From positions 2,666,001 to 2,730,000 of the forward strand of contig NC_063071.1 of the NCBI RefSeq assembly GCF_022605165.1: 64,000 bases of DNA, read 5' to 3'. The notes beneath the pieces were generated by a model. That model was not told the origin of the DNA. It was given only the letters and a program-made list of their open reading frames with translations, and searched no databases. Both the position numbers and the translations under genes were made by a program. Below, in pieces: positions 1 to 11,373 of the stretch (the first letter of the stretch is position 1; each line of letters starts with the position of its first letter). This DNA comes from Purpureocillium takamizusanense (taxonomy: Eukaryota; Ascomycota; Sordariomycetes; Hypocreales; Ophiocordycipitaceae).

Positions 1-2
1 GA

Positions 3-668
3 ATGAGGCGGTCCATCTATAATGCACTGGAGCCGACGCTGGGGAGGCGTGCGTGCAAGGCGACCTACGTCCTCGCCGACGCCTGCGACATCCACGTGGC
101 CATCCTGGCCGTAAGTCGACAGGTCCGGTCCGAGGCACTGGCGCTGCTGTACGCCAAGCATACGTTCCACTTCGGCGGCGACATCGAGGCCGCCATCCAC
201 ATGCTCGGCGATCTCTCGACCACGACGAGAGGCGTGGTGCGGGACATTGCCCTCCGCAAGGGCTGCCCCACGACCTTTATCGGCAACGACTATCCGAGCC
301 GGGCGTCCGCGTGCGGTCTCCTGCGGACGCTGCCGCGGCTCAGGAAGCTGAGCATCGTCGTCGGGGGCGGACGGCCTCGCTCGCCGTGGGACGGCCCGAG
401 GGAGCTGAGCGTGTCGGACCTGCGGCTGCTGTCTGATACGCGGCACGAGCTCCTGCAATGGGTCAGGGACCTGGTGGGCCTGGAGAGCCTCGAGGTGCTG
501 GAGATGTCGGCGGACCTGGCGCCGATGGCGCCGCCGGGGACGTCGGCCATACTCATCTTTGCGGCGTTTTCGGGGTCGATTGAGACGACGCTCGTCGACT
601 TTATGCGATTGCACCTCGGCATGCCCGCCGTGGCCGTGTCGGGTTCCAAGACGAATCTGTCACAATGA
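3..668 (+). CDS. 3' part of a fungal 2EXR/F-box-like protein
   Basis: The frame is open from the window edge, so the first ATG seen here may be internal and the gene probably starts upstream. The 221 residues contain a block around residues 30-60 (VSRQVRSEALALLY, then HTFHFGGDIEAAI). This matches the pattern of the fungal 2EXR/DUF7730 group: a 'nRQirsEa..lly..ntF.f' core followed by leucine-rich helices. Members are abundant in Sordariomycetes and mostly have no known function. No signal peptide or membrane segment is visible. It ends with TGA at 666-668. The family call rests on motif memory only. It is a hypothetical protein of unknown role. Confidence 0.55.
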   Translation: MRRSIYNALEPTLGRRACKATYVLADACDIHVAILAVSRQVRSEALALLYAKHTFHFGGDIEAAIHMLGDLSTTTRGVVRDIALRKGCPTTFIGNDYPSRASACGLLRTLPRLRKLSIVVGGGRPRSPWDGPRELSVSDLRLLSDTRHELLQWVRDLVGLESLEVLEMSADLAPMAPPGTSAILIFAAFSGSIETTLVDFMRLHLGMPAVAVSGSKTNLSQ

Positions 669-1506
669 CGGGGATTACGGGACGAGGGCAACCGATGCCC
701 GATGAATTTTTGCAAACCATGTCGAGGCGAGACTCGTCGTCAATCCACGTGTGGCGTGGCTAGCTGTCGAGACATTGGCCCGTTGCCAGGGTCTGTCAGT
801 CTGCAGGGCGTTTGGTTTGGCGTGGTGCACGGCGCAAGCGCGGGCTCGCTCGTGCTTCGGACTTGGCCTATACTCACTCGCAGGAATAGAGCAGTCAGTT
901 GCATGGCGCATGCATCCAAGTCATTGCATCACATAATTCGAATCAAAGGAATGTCCTGTCAATGCAATCAATGTCTGAAGAGGCGGATGGATCCACGCAT
1001 CTGTAATCTGCTCGCTCACACGGCGAGATTTGTATGAGCGACGGCTCACGTGATATTACGTTGCGTGTCGTGTCGTGGCCGGTGGCGCTTGCCTGCATGT
1101 TTCTGGGGCCAACTTCCCCTACCTACTAGCCCCGAACTGCTGCCAACACTGCCCTGGGACCTCCCTAGCCTAGGTACAAAGTACGTACATGCGTACGTAG
1201 ACTGGCAACAGAGCTCCATTGGCCCTGCTGCTGCTGCATCTCACCTTGTCGTTCTGCGCCCCCCCAAACCAAACAAGTCGTCACCACCAGCGCCAGCCCG
1301 TTGCGCCCCAGTCACCCAACGACAACCGCCCGCCACGCCAGCATCTTCACCTCCCCGGGCTCGTTGCGCGCGTCGGTCCTCTCCCGTCGCAGCAGTCAAT
1401 GTCGTCTTAGTAGACGCACAGTCCAGCGCAATCTCTCTTCCCCCGACCCTCGTCCGAGCTACCCCGCCGCTGCCGAGCCCTCGTCGACCCCCCGACCTCG
1501 TCCATC
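669..1506. other. intergenic spacer, VPS35 promoter side
   Basis: I see no gene here. The distal part is mixed sequence. From about 1100 it becomes C-rich and pyrimidine-rich, as is common for 5' UTRs in this group, and it contains a run of GTAC-type palindromic steps at 1171-1200. Confidence 0.6.
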
Positions 1507-4360
1507 ATGACGACGCCTGCGCTGCCCGAGGACCAGGCCCGCCTGCTCGAGGATGCCCTCGTGGCAGTGCGGCAGCAGACCTCGCTCATGCGGAAATGCC
1601 TCGACACCCCGGGAAAGCTCATGGACGCCCTCAAGTGCTGGTAAGGCCGTCGCATCCATCCCCCGGGAAGGGGACCTACCTGGCGTTTGGCTGACCATTG
1701 TATCATCGCGCCAGCTCGACGCTTGTCTCCGAGCTCCGTACCAGTAGCCTTGGTCCGAAGCAGTACTACGAGCTCTACATGTCCGTCTTCGACGCGCTGC
1801 GATACCTTTCCGTCCATCTCCGCGAGAACCACCCCGTCAATCATCTTGCCGACCTGTACGAACTGGTACAATATGCCGGGAATATCATCCCCCGACTGTA
1901 TCTCATGATCACGGTCGGCACGGCGTACATGTCCATCGAGGATGCCCCCGTCAAGGAGCTCATGAAGGACATGATGGACATGAGCAGAGGCGTCCAACAC
2001 CCCATTCGCGGCCTCTTCCTGCGGTACTACCTGTCCGGCCAGGCTAGGGACTACCTGCCCACGACAGACAGCGAAGGGCCCGAGGGCAACCTGGGCGACT
2101 CCATCAACTTTATCCTTACCAACTTTGTCGAAATGAACAAGCTGTGGGTCCGTCTGCAGCACCAAGGCCACTCGCGAGAGCGCGAACAGCGTATCCGCGA
2201 GCGCAAGGAGCTGCAGCTGCTCGTCGGGAGTAACATTGTGCGCCTGAGTCAGCTCGTCGATCTGGAAACGTACAAGTCCGGTATCCTGGGCCCCCTGCTG
2301 GAGCAGGTGGTTCAGTGCCGCGACGTTCTGGCCCAGGAGTACCTCCTTGAGGTAATCACACAAGTGTTTCCGGATGAATTCCACCTACACACGCTGGATC
2401 AGTTCCTCGCCGCCGTGTCTCGTTTAAACCCGCATGTCGACGTCAAGTCCATTGTCATCGGGCTCATGGACCGCCTATCCGAGTATGCCGACCGCGAAGG
2501 GTCTAAGGGAAAGCGTCCCGACCAGGAGAAGGCCGAGGCCGACGCGTTGGCCAAGTTGTTGGAGAAGGTGAGGTTGGAAAAGGTCGCACCGAAGCCGGCC
2601 GCCCCTCCGGAAACCGAAGTTGCGGCGGAAGAGGAGGCCTCGAGCGACTCCCCTGCTGGCGCAAACGGCGAGGGACGAGAAGCGGAGGCTGCGCCCGCGA
2701 CAGGCGACGACGCCAGTACGCTAGCCGGCGAGTCCGCTGCGTCGGTTGCCGACACGGAGACGACTGCGGTGAATGGTCAGGAATCAGCGGGCGCCAACGT
2801 CCACTTGTACGAGGTCTTCTTTTCGCAAGTCAAAAACCTCGTCGAGGCACAGCATCTCCCCATTCAGGACACCATTGCGCTACTGGTCTCGCTGTGTAAC
2901 CTCGCATTAAACAATTACCCGGATCGCCTCGACTACGTTGACCAGATCCTTGCTTTTGCCACGGCAAAGACGAGAGAAAACATCAACAATGCCGACTTGC
3001 ATTCTCCTCCCGCCCAGCAAAGCCTCCTGGGTCTCCTTCAGGCGCCGTTGACACGATATGCCTCCATCTTCACAGCCCTGTCCCTCCCGACATACGTACC
3101 GTTGTTCCAGTGCCAGTCTTATCCCACGCGACGGGCGGTGGCGGGTGGTATTGCCAGAGCCCTTTTGAAGGACCAGACCAAGATTGTGAAGACGGATCAA
3201 CTGGAGCACGTGCTCGAGATCCTATCAGTCCTCATCAAGGAGGGCTCACAAGGGCCTCAGGGGTACCCTGGCGCTGCGCAGCGACGGCCGGTGGAGACGG
3301 ACGAGACGATGGAGGAGCAGGGCTGGCTCGCGAGGATAGTGCACCTGCTGCAAGCAGAAGACAACGATACGCAGTTCAAGCTGCTTCAGATGACGCGGAA
3401 AGCTTATGGCGAGGGCAACGACCGGATCCGCACGACGACGCCACCGCTGATAACGGCCTGCTTGAAATTGGCGAGGAAATTCAAGCTCCGAGAGCACTAC
3501 GACGACAATTGGGAAACACAGAGCAACGCCCTGTACAAGTTTATGCACTCGGCTCTCAGCACGCTCTACACGCGGGTGAACGGCGCGGGCACGTCGGAGC
3601 TGGCGCTGCGATTGTTTTGCAGCGCTGGACAGGCTGCGGATCTGAATGGCTTCGAAGAGGTCGCATACGAGTTTTACGCGCAGGCGTTTACGGTGTACGA
3701 GGAGGCCGTGTCGGACTCCAAGGCGCAGTTCCAGGCCGTGTGCATCATCGCGTCGTCGCTGCACCAGACACGCAACTTTGGCAAGGAAAACTACGACACA
3801 CTGATCACCAAGTGCGCCCAGCACGGGAGCAAGCTGCTGCGGAAGCCGGACCAGTGTCGCGCGGTGTACCTGGCGAGCCACCTGTGGTGGGCGACGCCCA
3901 TTGTGGGCAATGGCGAGACGGAGGAAACAGAGGTCAGTGCAGAGCTCCTTATCGTCTGAGCGACCTGATACGACCGGAGACTAACATGATCTCGCAGCTA
4001 TATCGCGACGGCAAGCGTGTGCTCGAATGTCTGCAGCGGGCTCTCCGTGTGGCTGACTCATGCATGGAAACTGCGACGTCGATTGAGCTCTTCGTCGAGA
4101 TCCTGGACCGCTACGTCTATTACTTTGATCAGCAGAACGAATCGGTAGGCACAGCTGGGCTGACGCGTGGAAAGATGCGTGCTGACCCTGCGCAGGTGAC
4201 GACAAAGTACCTCAACGGTCTGATTGAGCTGATTCACTCCAACTTGGCGGGCAACCAGCAAGAGACGGGGTCCATTGAGACGAGCAAGAAGCATTTTCAC
4301 CAGACGCTCGAGAACATTCGAAGTCGGCAGTACGAGGGCGTGGTGCTATATCCCAGCTAA
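1507..4360 (+). CDS. VPS35: Vps35, retromer cargo-recognition subunit
   Basis: This encodes the large alpha-solenoid subunit of the retromer, which with Vps26 and Vps29 recycles transmembrane cargo from endosomes to the Golgi. My model is join(1507..1640, 1715..3932, 3998..4144, 4196..4360), giving 887 residues, a normal length for fungal Vps35. The start ATG (MTTPALPEDQ) is followed by the diagnostic PRLYLM motif at residues 104-109, the Vps26-binding element. A low-complexity Ala/Glu-rich insert lies at about residues 326-403, between the N- and C-terminal solenoid halves. The C-terminal block YFDQQNESVTTKYLNGLIEL is strongly Vps35-like. Intron 3 (51 nt) is in frame and has no stop, so a naive ORF call would wrongly keep 17 extra residues. 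Family assignment is secure and splice sites are inferred from consensus and conservation. Confidence 0.95.
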
Positions 4361-5577
4361 GGGTGTAGGGCGCGCGAAGAGGAACGGGGAGAAGCAGGAG
4401 AAGAAGAGTAAGAATAAGGAGAAGCAGCAGCAGCATTCAAGCGTGTATGTAGATAACCGGGAAGCCTGCGTTGGGATGGGCGGTGCGAGCATGACGACCG
4501 ACAGAGTGTTTCAGTGTAAATACCTTACTACTTACTCCACTGCTTGTGAGCCGCTACCTGTGATTGTGATGTGGGTTAATTTTGTAGCTGCTTTTTTGTT
4601 TACAACTATTCCCTCATGTCCGCTAACGCTGCTGTCGTTTAGCAACGGTGTTGAGCCGGGAGGTGGTTTGCCAGGCCTTTTGGTGCACCACACACATGTT
4701 TTATATCACGCCTCGGGCCGTGGATGAGCAGGTCCAGAGCCCGCTCCTTGACGGGACATGAAGTAACCTGGCAACCTGGGTACTAACGTCAGGTATTGGG
4801 GAACTGATGATATAGGCAAATTGACAGCAGCAGGCAGGGCCTCGAATTCTGGGGATTTGAGGATGGATCCGTCCGCTGCGGCGCCAAGCGCACGGATTAT
4901 TGGGCCCCCACTAAAGCTCCGCCACTGAGGGAGCTGCTGCGGCGGAGCATGGCGGTAATAAGGGGGGCAGCCAGCATGAGGTGCTAACTTAAGGTACTAA
5001 GGTACCTAAATAGGGGACTTCAAGGTTGCCTGTGGTGGCTTGCCTCGCCCAGAGTTACAGTGGCCCCTGTTCCCCAACTCGGCTCCTGTCCACTGGTAGA
5101 CCTACTAAGCGCACTCACCTGGGGAAGTGTCAGCGGTGCCGCGGTGCGTGTCCGCGCGGTTCCGAGCCCAAGCCCAAGGTTACGTGGCTGCCATGGTTCC
5201 CGTTCCGTCGCCCCGTCCATGTCTCCTCATCCTCGTCTCGACACACCTTAATTCCACCTCCGCCTCGCGACGCCAATTTCATTCCCGCCATCGACGTCCT
5301 GGCAGCGGCAGCGGCAGCGGCTGATCGACCAGATGCGCCGTAATTCGCCCTCGCTGCATAGACGCTGACGGCCTCGACCCGGTCGCTTGGCCATTCACCC
5401 GACGCTCGCTCCTTGAACCACCCACACACGGCCGCCCGCCCACCCCCTTGGTCACTGGCTCTCCATTTCCATCGACGACGCTCCCTCGAACCACCACCGT
5501 TGGCCTGCATGGCCGCCGACCGTGCCTTTGCCGACCGGACACGCAAGCGACTGCCTGGCAGTTGCGCCTAGTGCACG
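4361..5577. other. intergenic spacer with 3' UTR and promoter
   Basis: There is no gene. The first part is A/G-rich and is probably the VPS35 3' UTR. The 3' half is the peptidase promoter: it has a GGTACC cluster near 5000 and a long C-rich stretch from 5210 to 5560 that is typical of a fungal 5' UTR. Confidence 0.6.
4992..5010. promoter_or_regulatory. GGTACC-type palindrome cluster
   Basis: Two GGTAC steps occur in tandem (AAGGTACTAAGGTACCTAAA), about 570 bp upstream of the M28 peptidase start. Similar elements occur at 9972-10009, 34002-34024, 35860-35903, 36136-36141 and 45672-45677, always in non-coding DNA. A regulatory role is inferred only from recurrence and location. Confidence 0.3.
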
Positions 5578-8380
5578 ATGCCTTCGGAGAAGCAGCCCTT
5601 CTACGACCCCGTCCCGCCGACATACGATGAGGCCGTCGCCGGCAGCAGCCGCCGCGACCCCCGGGCTTGGGCCGACGAGCGCGACGCCACCGAGGCTGAG
5701 GCGCAATCACTCCTTCCACACGCAGAATCTTCGGGGAGCTCATCCCGGCGACCCAACGGCTACCGCGCACCGACGGTAGAAACGGACGACGAGTCGAGCC
5801 TCTTTGGGAGCGACAGCGATGACGATGACGACGAGGAGGCCGCCCAAGTGCGGCGCGAGATGCAAGAGATGGAGATTGAGGAGCCCTCGCGCTCGCGAGG
5901 CTCGTCATGGGGCAAAAGGATAGGTTTTGGACTCTCACTACCTCGGTGGAAGTGGTCGTGGAGGCCGAGGCTACCGCGCTTCCGTATCCGGCTGCCCTCA
6001 CGGGCACCCGCCGCGGAGAGCACCGAGACAACTGAAGAAGGCGAGGAAGCGACCGATACGCGGAGATTGCGGTGGCCGAAGCTCGACAGATTGACCATGG
6101 TGCTGGTGTTCGCTCGCATCATTGCTCTCTTTATCGTGTTGGGCTTCCTCTACTTCCTCTTCGCCAGCGGCGTCTTCGGCAACCTGTCGTCGCGCCTCAA
6201 CGGCGGCATGCGCTTCGACCCGGAGGACCTGCGCCAGTTCCTGCAGGGCAGGGTCGAGCCCATGCGGCTGCGCGCGTCGGTGCAACATTTCTCCAACTAC
6301 GCGCACATTGCTGGCACCGAGGGCGACTACGCCACGGCAATGGATGTGAAGAGCATGTTCAGCCGGGCTGGACTGGATAAGGTGTCGGTGGACGAGTACT
6401 ACGTCTACGTCAACTACCCCACAAAGGACGGCAGGGCCGTCCAAATAATGGACGACAAAGGCGAAAAGGCGATCTGGACGGCGAAGCTGGAAGAGGAGGA
6501 ACGGGGCGGCGAGACGGCCGGGCGCCAGACGTATGCGTTCCATGGGCATTCCAAGGCTGGAGATGTCAAGGGCCCGCTCATCTACGCCAACTACGGCTCG
6601 CGAGACGACTTCAAGAAGCTCAAGGACAAGGGCATCGACACCAAAGGCGCCATTGCGCTGGTGCGATACTACGGCACCGAGACCGACCGGGCACTCAAGG
6701 TAAAGGCGGCCGAGCTTGCGGGGTTCGCGGGTTGCATCATCTACAGCGACCCCGCCGAGGACGGGTACCTGAAGGGGCCTGTCGCACCCGAAGGCCGCTT
6801 CATGCCCCAAGACGGCGTCCAGCGCGGCGCCGTCAGCCTCATGAGCTGGATGGTGGGCGACGTGCTGACGCCGGGGTGGGAGAGCAAAAAGGATAGGCCG
6901 CGCATGAAGGTCAACGAGACGGCGGGTTTGGTCAAGATTCCGAGCCTGCCGCTGGCGTGGCGGGATGCACAGGTCCTGCTGCAACACCTCAAGGGCCATG
7001 GCGACAAGGTACCGGATGGGTGGAAGGGGGGCGTGCCGGACGTGGAGTGGTGGACGGGCGACCATTCGTCGCCGATTGTGCGCCTCAAGAACGAGCAGGA
7101 CGAGAACGAGCAACAGCCCATCTGGAACGTGTACGGCAAAATTGTCGGCATGGAGCAGAGCGACCGGGCCATCATCCTCGGCAACCACCGCGACGCGTGG
7201 GCGTTTGGCGCGACTGACCCGCACTCGGGGACGGCCATCATGATTGAGCTGGCGCGCATCTTCGGCGACCTGGTGGCGCGAGGCTGGAGGCCGCTGCGGA
7301 CCATCGAGTTCATGTCGTGGGATGCGGAAGAGTACAACCTGATCGGGTCGACCGAGTACGTGGAGAACAACCTCGAGGTGCTCCGGGAGCGCGCTTACGC
7401 CTACATCAACCTCGATACGGTGGTGACGGGCACCGAGTTTCGCGCCGCGGGCTCGCCGATTTTGGAAAAGGCCCTGCTCCGGGCCCTGGACCGGGTGACG
7501 GACCCCAAGACGAACACGACGATGCGGCAGTCGTGGAAGCCACCCAAGGGCCGGATGGACGGGCTGGGGGCGGGCAGTGACTACGTGGCGTTCCAGGACA
7601 TTGCGGGGACGAGCTCGCTGGACCTCATGTTCCAGGGCGACATGTTCCCTTACCACTCGAGCTACGCCGACTTTGCGCTCGTGGAGAACGTCATTGACCC
7701 GGGGTTCGTATACCACCACGCGCTGGCGCAGGTCGTGGGGCTGATTATGCTCGACCTGGCGGACCGGGCGGTGCTGCCGTTTGACCCCGTGGTCTACGCC
7801 GAGGCCCTCAAGGGCTGGGTGCACGATCTGAGCAAGTGGATAGACGGTCGGGGTGGCAACAACGACGAGCGGACGAGGCTGCCGATCAAGGAGCTCGAGG
7901 ACGCCGTCGCGCTGGTCAAGAGCAACGCCGAGGAGTTTGCCAAATGGGAGCTCGAGTGGGACCACCAAGTGCTGCAGACGGCGGGGTGGGAAGCCAACGA
8001 CCTCGGGGCGAAGCGCATCATCTTCAACGACAAGATGGCTGCGTTCGACACGGCCCTGCTGGACCTGGAGCTCGGCGGAGGGGTGAGTACATTATCTGCC
8101 CTTGTTCAGTGCGGCCCTCCTGACCGGTGGCCATACTGCGTCGCCGGGGTAGGATTGATATAGACATACATGCTGACCGGGCTTTGCACAGATCCCCAAC
8201 CGCACGCAGTTCAAGCACGTCGTGTTCGGACCGCAGTTGTGGTCGGGCTACGACGAGAGCTACTTCCCAGCCATCCGCGACACGGTCGAGGCGGGCGACT
8301 GGGAGTTGGCGCGGCGCATCATGGCCAAGACGTCGGCGATTCTGCGCAGCGCGGCGACGGTCCTCCAAATGGAGAAGTAA
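5578..8380 (+). CDS. M28B peptidase, GCPII/transferrin-receptor-like membrane protein (Tre1/Tre2-like)
   Basis: The model is join(5578..8082, 8192..8380), 897 residues. It is a type II membrane protein: an acidic cytosolic tail, one membrane segment at about residues 174-196, a PA domain around 332-395, the M28 peptidase fold, and a C-terminal dimerisation helix bundle. Zinc-site residues look intact: HRDAW near residue 536 followed by DPHSGTA, WDAEE at 581-585, and YHSSY with His693. An active dinuclear zinc carboxypeptidase is therefore plausible, unlike many receptor-type relatives. The tail has a PPTY motif at residues 13-16 and an acidic SLLP dileucine-type signal. Yeast Tre1/Tre2 use PY motifs to recruit the ubiquitin ligase Rsp5 for vacuolar sorting of metal transporters, and I infer a similar endosome/vacuole role. 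The single intron (109 nt) is placed from GTGAGT...CACAG and restores the conserved tail. Confidence 0.9.
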
Positions 8381-9022
8381 GGAGGGGGCGATATCCCCCC
8401 GAGATGCGGTGAGACGAACAGTCTACTATTCCCTTGTACAACTTTGGCTACAAATCGCGTGGGCTGCGGACCCTTGTGGGGGGTTTGCTTGCTTGCTCGC
8501 TGAAGAGGAGGAAGAAGCATCAGATATGTCGCGGGCGCTATTCCTACCCCCCCTTTTTTGGTTTTTGGACTCTTGACATGCCTCGTCCGGCCGTTGGGTT
8601 CCGTGTCTTTTTTTGTTGTTGTATTGTGTCACTCGTCTGCACGGGCACGGAGCGTGTGTGCTCTTGGGGCCCTCGGCAGAGCGGTCATTGCATGGAGTTG
8701 GGATTGCTTGGAACGGCCGGTCCCGGGGAGTAGGCCGAGGGGACGGTCGTGTCTGAAGTCGATGAATAGCATTAGCGCCATCCTCGACGGTCTGTCTTTT
8801 TGTTCTAATTTGTCTGTGGTTACTGTGGCAGAAAGCGTCGTATGGGGAATTATGATCTGAGTGAACAGCGCTTCTTTGTCTTTTGATTCCGATCTCTTTG
8901 TAGTACGTGTATATGTCGCCGCTTGACGGGGCATTATCATCATCATCATCAGCACTGCGTCGTCATACACGCTCCTCCACCCGCAGCTCCCGCGCCGTCT
9001 CGCAACCCGTTCTTTCTTTATT
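8381..9022. other. convergent 3' spacer
   Basis: This lies between two genes that end toward each other. T-rich stretches at 8550-8640 suit 3' UTRs. No gene is seen. Confidence 0.6.
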
Positions 9023-9712
9023 TCACTCGGAGCTTAGCACCGGCTGCTGCTGCTGCTGCTGTTTCTTCTGCTCGTCATTGTACACCCCGACCGACACCAG
9101 CCTCCCCACGACGTCGTACTTCTCCAGGAAGCGCTCCTCCCAGCCGCGCAGGGCCTCCATCTCATCGGGCCCCAGGTCGGCGAGGTCGTCGAGCGGGCCG
9201 TCGAGGTCCTCGGTGAGCATGTCCTCGTCAAAGGACCCGCAGGCGAGGCCGCGGCTGGCGTCGCGGCCGGCGAAGTTGGCGTAGGGGCCGCCGGGGCCGT
9301 AGAAGTTGCGCCCGCGGGAGACGTCGAAGACGCGGCCGCGGACGGCGAAGTAGACGGGTGGTGGTGCGGATGCGTCGCCCGGGGAGGAGGAGGAGGTGGT
9401 GGTGTTGGTGGTGCCGTTGAAGGGGAGGAGAGTGCGGGGGGTGTAGGTGCGGAAGACGGTGGGGGGAGGGCCGCGCGGGAGGGTCGGGTAGGAGGAGGAT
9501 GAGGAGGAGGAGAAGAGGGTTTTGTAGAGGGTGTAGAGGAGGAGGGAGAGGAGGATGAGGTTGAGGGGCGTGATGAGGGCGGAGCTGGATGGGAGATGGA
9601 GAGTCAGTAGAGCGAGCGAGCGAGGAGGAGAGGTCGAGGATCTGGAAGGAGGATTTTACCTGGAGGGCTGCTTGGCGGCCTCGTGGGCCATGCGGTGCTC
9701 GACGTAGTCCAT
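9023..9712 (-). CDS. DAP1: Dap1-like cytochrome b5 / progesterone-receptor-type haem protein
   Basis: The model is complement(join(9023..9584, 9660..9712)), 204 residues. Dap1/PGRMC proteins bind haem and support cytochrome P450 enzymes such as Erg11 in sterol synthesis, in the ER membrane. A short N-terminal stretch precedes a leucine-rich membrane anchor (about residues 20-41). After a Ser/Pro linker comes the cytochrome-b5-like domain from about residue 95 (VYFAVRGRVFDVS), with the signature FYGPGGPY then FAGRDASRGLA. The Tyr of GPY is the haem-ligand position known in this family. A poly-Ser run sits at 43-49, and a poly-Gln run, encoded by a CTG-type repeat at 9042-9061, is near the C-terminus. 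The intron (75 nt, GTAAAA...CCAG) is inferred, keeps phase, and joins the start codon to the anchor. Confidence 0.9.
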
Positions 9713-10632
9713 GACGGACGGACGGATTCGTGCGCGCGGGTGGAGGAAGTGAAGCCGCTGCGTTGCGTTGCGCTTCTCGTGGAGCGGATGGACGAAGATG
9801 ACGGGAAGAGAGGAGGAATATGGATGGATGGATGAGGCGGACGGGACAGACGGCAGTCGTGAGACGTGGGGCCGCTCGTGTCAATCAGTACAGTCAGCTC
9901 CGCGCCGTTCCGGGGAAGGAAGGGTTTCGTTACGTTAGTACCGCAGTGGGCCGACAGGGGTCCAGGACTTCAGGTACGTACAGCAGGTACCTCGGTACAT
10001 TAGTACCGGGCCGCACCGCTGCGCACCGACGCGATGACGACAGTTCCAATTCTTTCGTAACCTTGCATATGCTGCTCGCACGCTGGTCTGGTTTGGTCTG
10101 GTGGTAGTAGTGGTGGGCGGAAAGATAAATGGTATGTGGATGCGATAACAGTACGAGTATATACCGCTGCGAAGATGTATATCTAGATAGGTATTATATG
10201 CTAGAGGGTGCGTGGCTGGTTGCTGTTCGTAAAGTCTTGGTCTAGACTCTATAGTATACCTTGGCTGTGCGGCGCTGGCATTGGAGGAGCCTGATGGAGA
10301 AGCGGGCGGTCAACATTGAAGCCATTGATGACAACCCGGCAAGCCTTTGGCTATGTTTCATCTTTTTTCATTTCATTCTAGTATTCATCCTGTAGGGTTT
10401 TGTTTCGCTGTCAGACGTTGAGGAGTTCAAAGTCGGATGTGCGAAAGCAGTGCGACCGTCGTGTGATAGCTGCGAGACCCTTCAAGTATCTCGTATAGAT
10501 TAGGACATAAGACTTATATCCACGTCTCCTCGTCATCCCGACGTTCACGTCGAGTATTCCCCTCCCCATCCCTTCCCACCGCGGCAGAACAAAAGCCCAG
10601 TTCCCCATCACGCCTCCGTACAGCCTCATGCT
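9713..10632. other. spacer between DAP1 start and GNAT stop
   Basis: No gene is seen. It includes a dense GGTAC(C) cluster at 9972-10009 and, further on, an A/T-richer stretch that probably belongs to the GNAT 3' UTR. Confidence 0.55.
9972..10009. promoter_or_regulatory. GGTACC-type palindrome cluster upstream of DAP1
   Basis: Four GTAC cores lie within 40 bp, including one exact GGTACC at 9986-9991, about 260-300 bp upstream of the DAP1 start. Function is unproven; see the recurring-element finding. Confidence 0.3.
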
Positions 10633-11373
10633 TCATGCTTCATCTCGCCGCGCCTCCCACTCCTCCTCCAGCATCCCCATGGCCACCAGGTCCCACCACC
10701 GCCTGTCGAAGCGCACCCTCCCGCGCAGCCGCCCCTCCTCGACGAAGCCCGCCCGCCGGTACAGCGCCAGCGCGCGCTCGTTGTACGCCGCCGCCTGCAG
10801 GCCCACGCGGTGCAGCCCCCCGTGCCGGAACCCCCAGTCCACGAGCCACGCGAGCGCCTCGCCGCCCAGCCCGCCCCGGCCCTGCGCGCCCGCGACCAGG
10901 CAGAGCGCCACGTCGGCGGACCGGTGGTGCGGCGCGGACGGCGCGGTGGCGTGGAGGGCTGCGAAGCCGATGCGCCGAGGGTGGTGGGACTTGCTGCTGC
11001 TGCTCTTGCCAGTGGTGGTGTTGTTGGGGACGTCATTGTAGCCGGTTGCTGCTGATGCGGTCTTTGGCTCATCGCCAGAGGGAAGTTTCCTCTCCTCCTT
11101 CTCGACACCTTCGTTCTCGACATCGTCATCGTCCTCCCGGAGGCACACCACCACGGCGATCAGACACCCCGCAATGGCATCCACGTACGCGGCGCTCTGC
11201 TTGCGCGTCTGCGGCCGCAGCAGGTCGCCCGTCGAGAGCGCCTCGACGACCGGGTCGTTGGACACGTGCTCGTGCATCCACGCCTGCAGCTCCTCGTCCT
11301 GCGCGTCGAACGGCCGGTACACGAGCCGCGCCGAGCGCCAGGCGGTGCTGGCCGCGGCGACGACCGAGTCCAT
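10633..11373 (-). CDS. GNAT-family N-acetyltransferase (RimJ/RimL-like)
   Basis: This is an intronless 246-residue protein beginning MDSVVAAAST. It has the architecture of small-molecule or protein N-acetyltransferases: an early strand (SARLVYRPF), a middle strand near residue 135 (RRIGFAAL), the acetyl-CoA pyrophosphate-binding region around residues 160-170 (GAQGRGGLGGEAL), and the C-terminal signature YNERALALYRRAGFVEEG. That last block is typical of the RimJ/RimL/SpeG branch. An acidic, Ser/Lys-rich insert at about residues 78-130 separates the N-terminal strand pair from the core and is probably a loop. The substrate cannot be told from sequence. No signal peptide is visible, so it is likely cytosolic. 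Confidence 0.85.
   Translation of the reverse strand: MDSVVAAASTAWRSARLVYRPFDAQDEELQAWMHEHVSNDPVVEALSTGDLLRPQTRKQSAAYVDAIAGCLIAVVVCLREDDDDVENEGVEKEERKLPSGDEPKTASAATGYNDVPNNTTTGKSSSSKSHHPRRIGFAALHATAPSAPHHRSADVALCLVAGAQGRGGLGGEALAWLVDWGFRHGGLHRVGLQAAAYNERALALYRRAGFVEEGRLRGRVRFDRRWWDLVAMGMLEEEWEARRDEA

Noticed and set aside
5998..7968. 656-codon minus-strand open frame antisense to the M28B peptidase
   Set aside because: It is the shadow of a GC-rich coding strand. It has no domain, biased composition (His/Arg/Val), and the plus strand has a clear family match.
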